From contig CAVRHH010000006.1 in NCBI GenBank assembly GCA_963720945.1, positions 1-64,000 on the forward strand: 64,000 nt of DNA. The letters run 5' to 3'. The notes beneath the pieces were generated by a model, which saw only the letters and a list, made by a program, of their open reading frames with translations, searched no databases and was not told where the DNA came from. A program made the position numbers and the translations under genes. Shown piece after piece: positions 23,550 to 32,908 of the stretch. Numbering within the stretch: position 1 is the first letter of the stretch; each line of letters begins with the position of its first letter. The DNA is from Bog-532 sp963720945 (lineage in GTDB: Bacteria > Actinomycetota > Actinomycetes > Streptosporangiales > Streptosporangiaceae).

Positions 23550-23586
23550 GGGACCGGCCCGACTTTCCCCGAGTCGGGCCGGTCCC
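23550..23586. terminator. 15-bp perfect hairpin
   Basis: GGACCGGCCCGACT (23551-23564) and AGTCGGGCCGGTCC (23572-23585) plus one outer G-C pair form a stem with a 7-base loop. There is no T tract on either side, as is common for GC-rich actinomycete terminators. The element it ends is unclear. Confidence 0.55.
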
Positions 23587-23589
23587 CGT

Positions 23590-24140
23590 TGGAGTAGCGC
23601 TGCCAAATGGAGGGGCAGGTCAGCGTTAGCCGGGCCTTCCGTCGCTGGATCGGATTCGTGCTCGGCCAGCTGCTCCAGGCCGCCGCCCGCATGGCCGCCG
23701 AGCACCAGGCGGGCGTCGAGAAAGCCGCCGCGGTCATCACCTCGGTGTTCCTGCACGGCACAAAGAACCGCCGGGGTGCGCCCCCAGGCCGCCGAGCCAC
23801 CCGCGGTCACGCCGAGGCCGAACCTCAAAAACACAGCAACAGGATGACGGCAAATCCCCGGACGGGATCGTTTGCGGGCCCGGCAGATCGTCCAGCGGCG
23901 CCTGGCCCGCGCGTCGAGGGGCGGGCAGATAACGACACAGGTCAAGTGTCCGCCTCTGGTACGGTCTCGTTTCATCTGCCGACTGCAATCCCGGGCGTTG
24001 ACTGGCTGAACGCTGTGTGTGGGCGTGCCAAGGTCAGGCGGTGCACCTTAGCCGTACGACATCGCCTGAGCAATGGGAGCGCACTCCCCCGAGCGTGAGC
24101 GACTGTTGTCCACCGTCGCTCAGATGGCACGATAGACAGT
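23590..24140. other. Unassigned region, about 550 bp
   Basis: Both strands are open over more than 140 codons. The plus frame from 23607 begins plausibly (AFRRWIGFVLGQLLQAAARM) but soon turns low-complexity and no family is recognised. A partial leader-like string, GATAACGACACAGGT, occurs at 23928-23942 without the second dyad arm or the hairpin. Confidence 0.3.
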
Positions 24141-24141
24141 C

Positions 24142-24410
24142 ATGAGGTACAAGCGCGCTGTCGAGAAGCTGCGGATCCTCGCCGAGACGTGTGAGCGCGG
24201 AAGATTTCTGGTTCGACACGGAGCCGTTCCTGAAGGCCGTATATGCCTTCGGCGGGGTGCTGGACGGAGCCGACCCGCTGGACGCCGTTCAGGTCGCGGT
24301 CGCGATCAACCTGCCCCCGGAGGAAGTCCCGTGGGAGTCCAGCCCCGAAGGCACCGACTGGCTGGCGAACGAGTTGGTGGTAGTAGGCCGAAACCAGCAG
24401 CGACGTCGTG
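24142..24410 (+). pseudogene. Remnant of an actinobacterial protein family of unknown function
   Basis: ATG 24142 opens MRYKRAVEKLRILAETC. One frame over the sequence continues DFWFDTEPFLKAVYAFGGVL, then DPLDAVQVAVAINLPPEEVP and a Trp-rich segment. This matches the remembered beginning of a roughly 200-residue actinobacterial family whose members end in W-x-x-P-x-W-P-V-W-N-H motifs. That second half is absent. A frameshift near 24190 and a truncation near 24410 leave no working gene. Confidence 0.45.
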
Positions 24411-24690
24411 GCGATCGGGGCGGTGCCCGCCTCGCCGTCCAGCATTAGGAGTGGCTCCAGGCGGGAGCGCAGCGAAACCAGCGGGCAGCGAAGGTGTGAA
24501 GGAGCGCCAAGCAACTGTGTCCTTGTCCATATCCATCGATCGCCTGGGTGATTCGCGGAGCGCGGCGAGCAGTTCCGCGTATGGCTGGCCAGCAGGGGAC
24601 GTCGGCGCCTGAAGCGGGACGGGGACCGCGGGGCCTGCGCCCGGCAGGGCTGCTTCGTATCATTTCTAGTGACTGTGCTGAGGGGGCGTT

Positions 24691-27486
24691 GTGTCCGATA
24701 CCAGCGGCGTGGTCGGGCGCGACCGCGAGCTGGCCACGGTGACGTCGTTTCTTGACGCGCTGCCGTCTGGGACATCTGGCCTGCTGCTGGAGGGTGCAGC
24801 CGGGATCGGCAAGACCACGGTCTGGGAGGCCGGTGTGGCGGGTGCCGCCGCGCGTTCTTACATCATCTTGTCGAGCCGGCCGGCCGAATCAGAGGCAACG
24901 CTGTCGTTCGCGGCGCTCGGCGATCTGATGGACGGACTCCTCGGCCAGGTGCTTCCCCAGCTGCCGCCGCCCCAGCGGCGGGCTCTGGAGGTGGCGCTGC
25001 TGATAGCGGATCCGGTAGGCAGCCCGCCGGAACAACGGGCCGTCTGCCTCGCCTTCCTCGCTGTGATCCGCCACCTGTCCGCTTCAGGGCCGGTGGTTAT
25101 CGCGATCGACGATCTGCAATGGCTCGACCTTCCGAGCGCGGCGGCGCTGGAGTTCGCACTGCGGCGGCTCGGGAGCGAGCCGGTCGGGCTGCTGGCTTCG
25201 GTCCGGATTCAGGCCGGCGGGCAGGCCACGCCTGTGGCAGGAGCAGGCCTGCCGTCCGGGCGCCTCACGCGCATCCAAGTCGGACCATTGACCGTGGCCG
25301 CTTTCGAGGCGGCCCTGCGGGCATCGGCCGGCGCTTGGCTTTCCCGGCTAACGGTGCGCCGGCTTTTCGACGCCTCGGGAGGGAACCCGTTCTATGGCCT
25401 TGAGCTGGCCAGGGCGCTGGACCGGGTTGGGGGTGAACCCTCACCGGGGGACCCGCTTCCCGTGCCCGCCGACCTGCACGGGGTATTGAGCGCGCGGCTG
25501 GCCGTGCTACCGGAGGACGTCCGCGATGTCCTGCTGGCGGCCGCGTGCCTACGGTCGCCGACGACCACAATGCTCGAAGGGGCGGATGGCCCGGTGACCA
25601 GGGCCGCCCTCCAGACGGCTGCCGTGGAGGGTGTGGTCGAGTTCGAGGGTGCCCGGGTCCGGTTCACCCACCCTTTGCTTGCCTCGGCGATCTACTCGGG
25701 GGCACCGCCGGACCGGCGCCGCGAGGCGCATCGCCGGCTGGGCAAGATCGCCCCCAGTGCGGAGGAACGAGCGAGGCATCTCGCGCTGTCGGCGGAGGGG
25801 CCCGACGAGGACGCCGCCGCCGCTTTGGGCGAGGCGGCGCGGGCGGCCGCCGCGCGGGGCGCTCCGGCCGCCGCGGCGGAACTGGCCGAACTGGCCGCGA
25901 CGCTCACCCCACTGGATCAAGCCCCGGCCCGGTGGCGGCGGCGGGCGGACGTCGGCGCTTACCTGTTCCGCGCGGGCGACACGGCCCGGGCGCGGCACGA
26001 CCTTGAGGCGCTGGCTGAGGAGATGCCGCCGGGGGCGGCCCGGGCGGAGGCGCTGCTGGTCCTGGCGGAGGTCTTGCTGCACGACGCGGGCGATCTGGTG
26101 GCCGTCCCCGTGCTCGAGAAGGCACTTGCAGATGCCTCCGCCGATCGGCTGCTGCAAGCCCGCATCCACATCAGCCTTGCCAGGACCTGCGGTGACGACC
26201 TGCTGTATTGCAGCCGCCACGCGGAGGCTGGGCTCGTGCTGGCGGAGCGGGCGGGCGATCCGGGACTGACCGGCGCGGCCATGGCCCAGAAGATGTACGT
26301 GGATTTCATGGTGGGCCGGGGCCTTGACCTTGAGCTCGGTGACAGGGCCATGGACCTTGAGCGGGAAGGCAGGCCCCCGCGGGTTGAGGAACGCGCGGCG
26401 ATGTGGGTCGGCCAGTGCCTGGTACGCGCCGATCGCTTCGATGAGGCCCGCCACCTGCTTGAGCGGACGCTGCAGGCCGCCCGGGAGGAGGGTGATGACA
26501 GCTCGCTGCTCAACCTGCTGGCTCACCTGGCCGACCTGGAGTGCTGGGCCGGCAACTGGCAGACGGCCGAGCGTTACGCGGCGGAGTGCTGGGAGGCCGG
26601 CCAGCAGGTGGAGCATCGCGCGTGGGGCATGATGACCTTCTTCGCCCGAGCGCTCATCGACGCCCAGCGGGGACGCCTCGACGCTGCCCGGGCGGCAGCC
26701 GAGGAAGGCCTGTCTGTCTCCGCCGCGGCCCAGGACGCCTACGGCCCCATTCTCCTGAACGGCGTCCTGGGGTTCGCGGAACTGTCCGCCGGGAACCTGG
26801 AGGCCGCCGAGGCCAGCCTGTCCAGCGCCGCCGATCTGGCCGAGCGCATCAGCCTGGCCGAGCCGGCGGCGTGGCGTTTCCACGCCAACCAGGCCGAGGC
26901 CGTGATCGGCCTGGGCGATCTGGACCGGGCAGAAGGGCTCGTGGAACGGCTGGAGAGGCGGGGTCACGCCACCGGACGCGCATGGACGCTGGCCACCGCG
27001 GCCCGCTGCCGGGCGCTGCTGCTGGCGGCCCGCGGCGACACGGACGGCGCCGTCCAGGCACTGGAGGAGGCCCTCGGCCATCACCAGCACCTGGCGATGC
27101 CGTTCGAGCTTGGCCGGACCCTGCTCGTCATGGGGCAGGTGCAGCGCCGGGCCAAGCACAAGCGGGCCGCCAGGCAGCACCTGCAACGGGCCCTGGAGAT
27201 TTTCGAGTCCCTCCCGGCCCCCCTGTGGGCGGAACGGGCCCGCTCGGAGCTCTCCCGCATCGGGCTCCGCCCGCCTGCCCCGCTCGCGCTGACCGCCACC
27301 GAGGAACGCGTCGCCGGCCTGGCCGCATCCGGCCACACCAACCGGCAGGTCGCCCAGGCCCTGTTCCTCAGTCCCCGTACCGTGGAGGCCAACCTCGCCC
27401 GGGTCTACCGCAAGCTGGGGGTATCCTCACGGGCCGAGCTCGGCGCGGCGATGGCCCGCAAAGAGCTAGGGCCGCCCCTGCCCTGA
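24691..27486 (+). CDS. LAL-type LuxR regulator with AAA ATPase domain
   Basis: The 931-residue protein from GTG 24691 (GGGGG upstream) has a Walker A GAAGIGKTT (residues 35-43) and a Walker B VVIAIDD (135-141) followed by LQWLD. A long helical TPR-like middle follows (about 350-830). The C-terminal LuxR HTH reads LTATEERVAGLAASGHTNRQ, then LSPRTVEANLARVYRKLGV. LAL proteins are ATP-dependent activators of operons for secondary metabolites or catabolism. Targets could be the small genes and FAH-family gene downstream or genes outside the window. No ligand can be named. All key motifs are intact. Confidence 0.9.
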   Translation: MSDTSGVVGRDRELATVTSFLDALPSGTSGLLLEGAAGIGKTTVWEAGVAGAAARSYIILSSRPAESEATLSFAALGDLMDGLLGQVLPQLPPPQRRALEVALLIADPVGSPPEQRAVCLAFLAVIRHLSASGPVVIAIDDLQWLDLPSAAALEFALRRLGSEPVGLLASVRIQAGGQATPVAGAGLPSGRLTRIQVGPLTVAAFEAALRASAGAWLSRLTVRRLFDASGGNPFYGLELARALDRVGGEPSPGDPLPVPADLHGVLSARLAVLPEDVRDVLLAAACLRSPTTTMLEGADGPVTRAALQTAAVEGVVEFEGARVRFTHPLLASAIYSGAPPDRRREAHRRLGKIAPSAEERARHLALSAEGPDEDAAAALGEAARAAAARGAPAAAAELAELAATLTPLDQAPARWRRRADVGAYLFRAGDTARARHDLEALAEEMPPGAARAEALLVLAEVLLHDAGDLVAVPVLEKALADASADRLLQARIHISLARTCGDDLLYCSRHAEAGLVLAERAGDPGLTGAAMAQKMYVDFMVGRGLDLELGDRAMDLEREGRPPRVEERAAMWVGQCLVRADRFDEARHLLERTLQAAREEGDDSSLLNLLAHLADLECWAGNWQTAERYAAECWEAGQQVEHRAWGMMTFFARALIDAQRGRLDAARAAAEEGLSVSAAAQDAYGPILLNGVLGFAELSAGNLEAAEASLSSAADLAERISLAEPAAWRFHANQAEAVIGLGDLDRAEGLVERLERRGHATGRAWTLATAARCRALLLAARGDTDGAVQALEEALGHHQHLAMPFELGRTLLVMGQVQRRAKHKRAARQHLQRALEIFESLPAPLWAERARSELSRIGLRPPAPLALTATEERVAGLAASGHTNRQVAQALFLSPRTVEANLARVYRKLGVSSRAELGAAMARKELGPPLP

Positions 27487-27723
27487 CGAACACGGTAGGG
27501 CTGCGGCGCGTACGGGTATTTGCGCCGCAGCACGACCACGGCAGGGAACACGAACACATAGCACAGGGCGTTGTCAGCCGGCCGCCCGTCCATGTGATAG
27601 CCGACCCACCTTTATGTGGAAACACCCGATTCCTCCCAACCGCCCCCGGACCTACCGTCTCACTGACCCGCACTAAGAGCAGGCCGAAGGAGTCGGTCGT
27701 TCCGGGAAATGCAGGAGGAAGCG

Positions 27724-27972
27724 ATGAGCGCAACAGCGAGGACGCCACGGCGGTCAAGGACCCGGGCGGGCGAGAAAACGATGATGACCGCCACCCCCGC
27801 CCCGGCTGAACACATCCAGACTGAACACATCCAGAAGAGCCAGCTGGAAAGGTCGGTCTCCTGGACCGGCCGCGAACGGCTTCGGTGTCTCTGGTACAGG
27901 CTCCGCCTGACTGTGCAGGAGATGAACTACGCGGCCCGCCGGATCGTCGAGTTGCAGATGCGCTTGCCATGA
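27724..27972 (+). CDS. Conserved small basic protein, 82 aa
   Basis: AGGAGGAAGCG directly before ATG 27724 is a strong ribosome binding site. The N-terminal half is disordered and basic and contains a short direct repeat (EHIQTEHIQ). The C-terminal half is a helix, LRCLWYRLRLTVQEMNYAAR then RIVELQMRLP, a pattern I have seen in short actinomycete proteins without known function. It may be transcribed with or after the LAL regulator. Confidence 0.6.
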   Translation: MSATARTPRRSRTRAGEKTMMTATPAPAEHIQTEHIQKSQLERSVSWTGRERLRCLWYRLRLTVQEMNYAARRIVELQMRLP

Positions 27973-28051
27973 CAACCGCCACTGGCCTCATGGACCACCG
28001 TCATGAACCACATCGCGACTGCCGGCAGCCATCCACGTAAGGGGACCCGCC

Positions 28052-28453
28052 ATGGCCGCCCTGATCGCACTCGCCGCCGTCGGCCTGTTCGCCGCCGGGG
28101 TCATCACCGGAATCGTCGGCCTCGTGGCGGGATGTACGTTCGCGCTCCGCACCGCACCGCCGCCCCAGCCGCAGGGACAGGCTGGCGGGACGTGGCTAAA
28201 GGCCGCTGGCGGGGTGGCCGGGATGCCAGCGCCAGGTGCTGCGGCCGCCTTCTTCCGCAACGACCCGGTTCCGGATCGTCCCTACTCCTTCGATGGTGAC
28301 CTCGATGACGCCGCCGGGCTCCAGCCAGACCGGTGGCGTGCGGGCGAAGCCCACGCCGCCTGGTGTTCCGGTGGCGATCACGTCGCCGGGCCGCAGCGTC
28401 GTGAACGAGGAGAAGAACTCCACGGCGCTGGGGATGTCGACGATCATCTGTGA
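28052..28453 (+). CDS. Possible small membrane protein
   Basis: ATG 28052 follows GGGGACC. The first 35 residues form a hydrophobic segment (LIALAAVGLFAAGVITGIVG) with Cys and basic residues after it, then a Pro/Gly-rich stretch. Beyond about 28240 the frame runs antisense through the FAH-family gene and reads as a shadow. The real gene is probably short, its original stop may be lost, or the whole frame is spurious. Confidence 0.35.
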   Translation: MAALIALAAVGLFAAGVITGIVGLVAGCTFALRTAPPPQPQGQAGGTWLKAAGGVAGMPAPGAAAAFFRNDPVPDRPYSFDGDLDDAAGLQPDRWRAGEAHAAWCSGGDHVAGPQRRERGEELHGAGDVDDHL

Positions 28454-29098
28454 CGTCCGCGCCGACTGCATGACCTGCCCGTTGAGAACCGTGGTGAGCG
28501 CCACATCGAGGATGTTCACCTCATCCGGGGTGACGATTTCCGGGCCGATCGGCATCGTGCCGTCGAAGTTCTTGCCAGCCGTCCACTGTGACGCGGCGCG
28601 CTGCCAATCACGGGCGGACGCATCGTTGAGCACGGTGAACCCGGCAATCGCGTCCATCGCCTTGTCGGCGGGAATGTACCGGCCGCCCGCGCCGATCACG
28701 ATCCCCAGTTCACCCTCGAAGTCGAACCGTTCGGTGAGCGCCGGCCGCACCAGATCCGCGTACGGCGCCAGCACCGTCTCGCGGCTCCGCATAAACGCAT
28801 CGGGGAAAGAGGGCATGTCGCGGCCGCCCTCGAGGACGTGCTCGCTGTAGTTCAGGCCCAGGCACAGGATCTGCCCCGGTGACGGGACCGGCGGGCCGAA
28901 GTCGGCCGGCTCGTACTCGCGGCCTTCACCGGACGCGGCCTGCCGGGCGGCCTCCCAGGCGGGCGCGCCATCCTCAAGGAACGCCACGGCCGATGCGTAG
29001 CGCGGGTTCCCGGTCGCCTCGGCGACGTCCACGTAGCCGCTGCGGCCGAGGACGTGCAGGCGTGGTCCGGCGGACGTGTTGATGGTGGCGAGCCTCAC
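28196..29098 (-). CDS. Fumarylacetoacetate hydrolase (FAH) family protein
   Basis: The 300-residue protein contains the FAH signature: ILCLGLNYSEH, then FEGELGIVIGAGGRYIPADK (metal-ligand Glu pair), GFTVLNDASARDWQ, GKNFDGTMPIGPEIV and RPGDVIATGTPGGVGFAR. The family covers fumarylpyruvate hydrolase, acylpyruvase and 2-hydroxyhepta-diene-dioate isomerase, Mg-dependent C-C bond cleavage or isomerisation of diketo acids in aromatic breakdown. Two Asp/Glu metal ligands are visible. A role in gentisate or homoprotocatechuate breakdown is possible given the pca genes nearby, but is not proved. The tail after NRVVAEEG is probably extended. Confidence 0.85.
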   Translation of the reverse strand: MRLATINTSAGPRLHVLGRSGYVDVAEATGNPRYASAVAFLEDGAPAWEAARQAASGEGREYEPADFGPPVPSPGQILCLGLNYSEHVLEGGRDMPSFPDAFMRSRETVLAPYADLVRPALTERFDFEGELGIVIGAGGRYIPADKAMDAIAGFTVLNDASARDWQRAASQWTAGKNFDGTMPIGPEIVTPDEVNILDVALTTVLNGQVMQSARTSQMIVDIPSAVEFFSSFTTLRPGDVIATGTPGGVGFARTPPVWLEPGGVIEVTIEGVGTIRNRVVAEEGGRSTWRWHPGHPASGL

Positions 29099-29305
29099 GT
29101 GGCTGATCTCCTCTGGCCATTTGGCTGGCTTTCCGGCTGCCCGTCGATCATATGGCCGGCGGAACCGGCGCCCCGGCGCGGCTTCCGGGCTGCTGCGCGG
29201 GACGGCGGCCAGGAACAGCCGGACGGGCCGGATGAGACTCCTGCGTCCCGTCCGGCCCGTCCCGGCCTGTCGCGCGGGCTGCCGTCGGGCTGACCCGGAA
29301 TGTCC

Positions 29306-30124
29306 TTACCAGCAGGAGCCTGAACCGCAGCCGCCGCCGTTGATGGAGGAGGTGGGGCTAGGGGCGGGGGCAGGGTTGTTCTTCGAGGTGGAATTCCCGG
29401 TGGAGCCAGATCCGGAAGAGCCGGAACCGGACGACCCCATCGAGCCGGAGCCACCACTGGAGGTGGAGTTCTTGCTGGTAGAGGCCGAGGTGGCGGAAGA
29501 GCCGTAGGTGTAGCCGGAGCCGTAACCAGATCCGGAAGAGCCGGAACCGGACGAGCCCATCGAGCCGGACCCTGAGCTGGCGGACATCGACGTGAGGTAC
29601 TGCCCGGTGATGACATGCCACACGCCGCCTGCACCGTTGCCCGACGTCTGCCCCGGCGCCATGTCCTCGGCGTAGCGGTAGAGCGGGTATCCGTTGTAGG
29701 TGGCCTGCACCGTCCCGTTGGCATCGGTCACCGAGCCGAGCTGGCCGGCGAACGTGACTCCCATCGCCGCGGCGGGCTTGCCGGTGACGGCGGGCCACGC
29801 GGCCAGGCACGATCCCGTGCACGTCGACGGGCCGCCCTTCATGTCCTTCGCGTACCAGTAGAGCGTGTCACCCGTGGCGTCGGCGAGGACGTCACCGATC
29901 GCCGTCTTCTTGATCGTCAGCGTCACGGTTCCGGACGTGCCCATGCCGGACGTCGACGCGCCGGCCGATCCGGTGGACATGGGACTGGCCGTGGGGCTGG
30001 ACGAACTGGCGCCGTAGGCAGAGCCGGGCGTGGTTGAGGAAGGACCACACGCCGCCAGCAGAAGGACAAGCCCTCCTAGGCCAAGGCTCCCTAGGCTGGT
30101 CGCCGCCCATCCATGCTTGCGCAT
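29306..30124 (-). CDS. Secreted repeat (PF03640-type) lipoprotein with Gly/Ser-rich tail
   Basis: From ATG 30124 (an upstream ATG at 30139 is less likely) the product is 272 residues. A signal with lipobox LLLAACG comes first, then a Ser/Thr linker. Two short repeats of the secreted-repeat family follow (TLYWYAKDMKGGPSTCTGSC, LAAWPAV and later YPLYRYAEDMAPGQTSG, WHVI). The C-terminal third is a Gly-Ser low-complexity tract (GSGSMGSSGSGSSGSG) ending GCGSGSCW. Such lipoproteins are surface-exposed; their function is not established. On the plus strand upstream are three GGTTC repeats. Confidence 0.8.
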   Translation of the reverse strand: MRKHGWAATSLGSLGLGGLVLLLAACGPSSTTPGSAYGASSSSPTASPMSTGSAGASTSGMGTSGTVTLTIKKTAIGDVLADATGDTLYWYAKDMKGGPSTCTGSCLAAWPAVTGKPAAAMGVTFAGQLGSVTDANGTVQATYNGYPLYRYAEDMAPGQTSGNGAGGVWHVITGQYLTSMSASSGSGSMGSSGSGSSGSGYGSGYTYGSSATSASTSKNSTSSGGSGSMGSSGSGSSGSGSTGNSTSKNNPAPAPSPTSSINGGGCGSGSCW

Positions 30125-30167
30125 AAGTGTTCTCTCCATTCACGTTGACCGTCGCACCTACACAAGC

Positions 30168-30239
30168 GGTTCACGGGACGCGAATGGGCGCGGTTCATCG
30201 ATCCTTAAGGACTTTCCGGTTCGTCACCGATCCATAAGG
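30168..30239. promoter_or_regulatory. GGTTC and CGATCC direct repeats upstream of the lipoprotein gene
   Basis: GGTTCA/G occurs at 30168, 30192 and 30218, and CGATCCTTAAGG / CGATCCATAAGG at 30199 and 30228. The repeats lie 45-115 bp before ATG 30124. They may bind a response regulator, but spacing is not the 11-bp period of PHO boxes. Confidence 0.3.
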
Positions 30240-30327
30240 TCTGGAGCGGGCGGGGGTGGCCCTGGTCCCGGGCCGGCATGCGGGGCCGGGACCGGAGGTG
30301 CGGGGCCGGCGGGCTAGTGCGGTGCGG

Positions 30328-31356
30328 CTATTCGGCCATCCGCTGGCACAGCCAGGTCAGGGACAGCGGGTACCGGTAATCGACGCCCATGTGGCTGGCG
30401 TCGAAGAGCTCGAAGTGGATCCGGTCGTCGCGCACCCCGATATCCAGCAGGGTGGCGTAGAACGCCTCGGCCCCGAGATCGAGGAACCACTCGTCCCGCG
30501 TACCGGCGTCGATCCAGATGGCCCGGACCGACTGCAGCGCCTCCGCGTACTGCGGCGCCATCCGGACCGGATCCCAGTCGAGCCAGCGCTGCCATACGTC
30601 GGGCCGGATCTGTTCGGTCGCCGGACCGAACGGCAGATCCACCGATCCGTCCTTGTTGGCGGAAAAGCACGCCGAGACGCCGAGCAGCATCAGCAGATCG
30701 TGGTCTTCCGGTTTGGTGAACGGGGTCCGGGACCGGAAATCGTCCCACCAGCGCCAGATGTCACCGTCGTATCCGCGCAGGTGCCGGGCGGACTTCGCGA
30801 ACTCCGGGATGTACGAGTACTCGTACAGGGAGTCCCCCGAGTGGGTGGCCAGCGCGCCGAACAGGTCCGGCCGCAGCATCGGCGTGATCATCGCGCCGAA
30901 TCCCCCGCTGGACTTGCCCATGATCGCGCGGTAGGCGGCGGCCGGCTTGCTCCGGTAGTGCTCATCAACCCAGGGCACCACCTCATCGCACAGGTAGGAG
31001 TGGTACCGCCCGGTGCCGGGCGAGTCCACGAACTGGCTGCCGCCGTAGGAGGTCCAGGCGTCGACGTACACGACGATCGCGGGGGGCGCCTCACCCCGGG
31101 CGAACACGGCGTCGGCCGTCTCGGGGAACGGCTGGCGGAACGGCGACCGGTTCCGCCACATGGCCACATGACCCGTGTAGCCCTGGATGACGTACACCAC
31201 CGGGTAGCGGCGCTCCTGATCGGTGTCGTAACCCGGCGGCACGTAGACGAGCAGCGGCCGCCGGTCCGGATCGCCCAGCGGATTACCGCGCAGCAGCTCA
31301 CTGGTGATCACATGCTCGTCAATGCGTCCGGCCAGATCAGCCGACCAGGGCAGCAT
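30328..31356 (-). CDS. Alpha/beta-hydrolase esterase (esterase-D-like)
   Basis: From ATG 31356 (GGAAGGAG upstream) the 342-residue protein shows LLVYVPPGYDTDQERRYPVV, VIQGYTGH, the Ser nucleophile box MGKSSGGFGA, and a late SHMGVDYRYP segment with the His. It resembles the putative esterase family (feruloyl-esterase or antigen-85 type) and lacks a signal peptide. Last gene of the pca operon direction; it could release an aromatic acid such as a hydroxycinnamate or protocatechuate ester, which is an inference from position. Confidence 0.75.
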   Translation of the reverse strand: MLPWSADLAGRIDEHVITSELLRGNPLGDPDRRPLLVYVPPGYDTDQERRYPVVYVIQGYTGHVAMWRNRSPFRQPFPETADAVFARGEAPPAIVVYVDAWTSYGGSQFVDSPGTGRYHSYLCDEVVPWVDEHYRSKPAAAYRAIMGKSSGGFGAMITPMLRPDLFGALATHSGDSLYEYSYIPEFAKSARHLRGYDGDIWRWWDDFRSRTPFTKPEDHDLLMLLGVSACFSANKDGSVDLPFGPATEQIRPDVWQRWLDWDPVRMAPQYAEALQSVRAIWIDAGTRDEWFLDLGAEAFYATLLDIGVRDDRIHFELFDASHMGVDYRYPLSLTWLCQRMAE

Positions 31357-32269
31357 TTCGTCTCCTTCCGGCGGGGATCCCCCCCAGGAAAGCATGCCCC
31401 ATGACGGCGGGCGCCACCGGCCGCGTGGCCGTATGGCGCCGAACGGGTGACCCTATCGTGCTCAGGCCCGGTGGCCCTAACGGCCGGGCGAGCAGCGGGG
31501 CCAGGTGAGCCTGCAGCGCGGCCGTGATCCGCCCAGGCGCCTCGTAATTGGCCAGGTGAGCGGCACCGCGGACCACGATGAGGTGGGCCCCGGGAATGGC
31601 GCTGGCAATCTGCGCGCCGTACCACGGCGGTGTCGCGGGGTCTTCGGCGGCCGCGATGACCAGGGTCGGGGCCGTGATGGCAGAAATCGCCGGGCGCTGG
31701 TCCATGGCGCCGATCGCTTCCGCGCAGCCGGCGTATCCCTCGGGGCTGGTTCCCGTCAGCATGGCGGCGACGGCCGCGACCGATTCCGGGCAGCGCCGGG
31801 CGTAGCCGGGGGTGAACCAGCGGGCGATCACCTGATCCACGAGCGCCGCCATGCCGTCCGACCGGGCCGTCGCGGCCCGCTGGGCCCACATCGACGCCGG
31901 CGGCAGATAGGCCGACGTGCAGCACAGCCCCAGCCGGGTGATGCGCTCCGGCGCGTTCGCGGCCAGCCACATGCCGACCATGCCGCCCAGTGACACGCCG
32001 CAGTAGGCGACCCGGTCGATGTCGTGGGAGTTGAGCAAGGCCAGCACGTCGGTGCCCAGCTCCGCGATGGTGTAGGGGCCGGGCGGAGCCGGGGACTGAG
32101 CCCCGGGCACGCCGTGACCGCGCATCTCGAACCGGAGCAAGCGGAACTGCCTGCCGAGCACGGCCGCCTGCTGGTCCCATAGGCCCTGGCTGGTCCCGAT
32201 GGACGTGCCGAGGGCCACGACGGGCGCGCCGTCCCGTCCCTGCAGGGTCGCGTGCAGGTGCTCAGACAT
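31337..32269 (-). CDS. pcaD: 3-oxoadipate enol-lactonase
   Basis: The 310-residue alpha/beta hydrolase shows ALGTSIGTSQGLWDQQAA, FRLLRFEMRGHG, the nucleophile GVSLGGMVGMWLA, and AAEDPATPPW and RGAAHLANYE around the acid and His. PcaD hydrolyses 3-oxoadipate enol-lactone to 3-oxoadipate, after PcaB and PcaC. The usual length is about 255 residues; here about 50 residues of low-complexity sequence extend to 31337. They overlap the start of the esterase gene by 20 bp, so the original stop may have been lost. It overlaps pcaG by 8 bp at its start. Confidence 0.85.
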   Translation of the reverse strand: MSEHLHATLQGRDGAPVVALGTSIGTSQGLWDQQAAVLGRQFRLLRFEMRGHGVPGAQSPAPPGPYTIAELGTDVLALLNSHDIDRVAYCGVSLGGMVGMWLAANAPERITRLGLCCTSAYLPPASMWAQRAATARSDGMAALVDQVIARWFTPGYARRCPESVAAVAAMLTGTSPEGYAGCAEAIGAMDQRPAISAITAPTLVIAAAEDPATPPWYGAQIASAIPGAHLIVVRGAAHLANYEAPGRITAALQAHLAPLLARPLGPPGLSTIGSPVRRHTATRPVAPAVMGHAFLGGIPAGRRRNAALVG

Positions 32270-32879
32270 CGAAGAAGACCGTCTCGCGGTCGCCTTGCAG
32301 GCGGATGTCGAACCTCAGCACGGTGCCGCCCGCCCCGACCGGCCCATCCAGTTCCGGCTCCGGCACCGCGATGAGCGTGCCGCGCCGGTCCGGTTCGGCG
32401 ATCGAGGACAGCACCGGGTCGGCAGCGTTCGCCCCAGCCTCGTCGGGAAAGTACAGCCGGGTCACAACGCGGTCCAGCAGGCCGCGGGCGAACACCGATA
32501 CGTCGAGGTGCGGAGCCTCCGCCGGACCGCCGGGATCCTCCGGGCACGGCAGCGGGCCGGGCTTCAGCGTGACGATGCGGTAGGAGCCGTCCGGCGCCGT
32601 CGGGCAGCGGCCAAAGCCGCGGAACGACCGGTAGCCAGCGGCCGGCGCGCCGCGGGGGTCGTCCGGATGCGCGAAACGGCCGTGCGGATCGGCCTGCCAC
32701 GTCTCGATGAGGCCGTCCGGGATCACCTGGCCGGCCCCGTCGAAGAGCCGGCCGGTGATGGTGATCGCGCCGGGGGTGCCCTCCGGCACCACGAACGGGC
32801 CGTCGGCCCAGGGCAGCCGCATCGAGAAGAACGGGCCGACGGTCTGGGACGGCGTGATCAGCTCGCCCGCCGTGTCCAT
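32262..32879 (-). CDS. pcaG: Protocatechuate 3,4-dioxygenase alpha subunit
   Basis: The 205-residue protein from ATG 32879 (GGAGACGGCGCC upstream) has ITPSQTVGPFFSMRLPWADG, then ITGRLFDGAGQVIPDGLIET and WQADPHGRF, the alpha-subunit version of intradiol dioxygenases. It lacks the full set of Fe ligands, as PcaG does. A GTG at 32912 overlapping the pcaH stop is an alternative start. With PcaH it forms the heteromer that cleaves protocatechuate to 3-carboxy-cis,cis-muconate. Confidence 0.9.
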   Translation of the reverse strand: MDTAGELITPSQTVGPFFSMRLPWADGPFVVPEGTPGAITITGRLFDGAGQVIPDGLIETWQADPHGRFAHPDDPRGAPAAGYRSFRGFGRCPTAPDGSYRIVTLKPGPLPCPEDPGGPAEAPHLDVSVFARGLLDRVVTRLYFPDEAGANAADPVLSSIAEPDRRGTLIAVPEPELDGPVGAGGTVLRFDIRLQGDRETVFFDV

Positions 32880-32908
32880 GGCGCCGTCTCCTGCGCCGTT
32901 CCCGCTGC

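Noticed and set aside
23607..24098. 163-codon plus frame and a 143-codon minus frame in the same place
   Set aside because: Both are open and neither has a recognisable domain or start signal. Reported only as an unassigned region.
30168..30239. GGTTC repeats as PHO boxes
   Set aside because: Spacing is 24 and 26 bp instead of multiples of 11, and the orientation is away from the gene. Listed only as a weak repeat.
30256..31404. Open plus-strand frame of 382 codons opposite the esterase gene
   Set aside because: The minus strand carries the hydrolase motifs; this frame has no family pattern.
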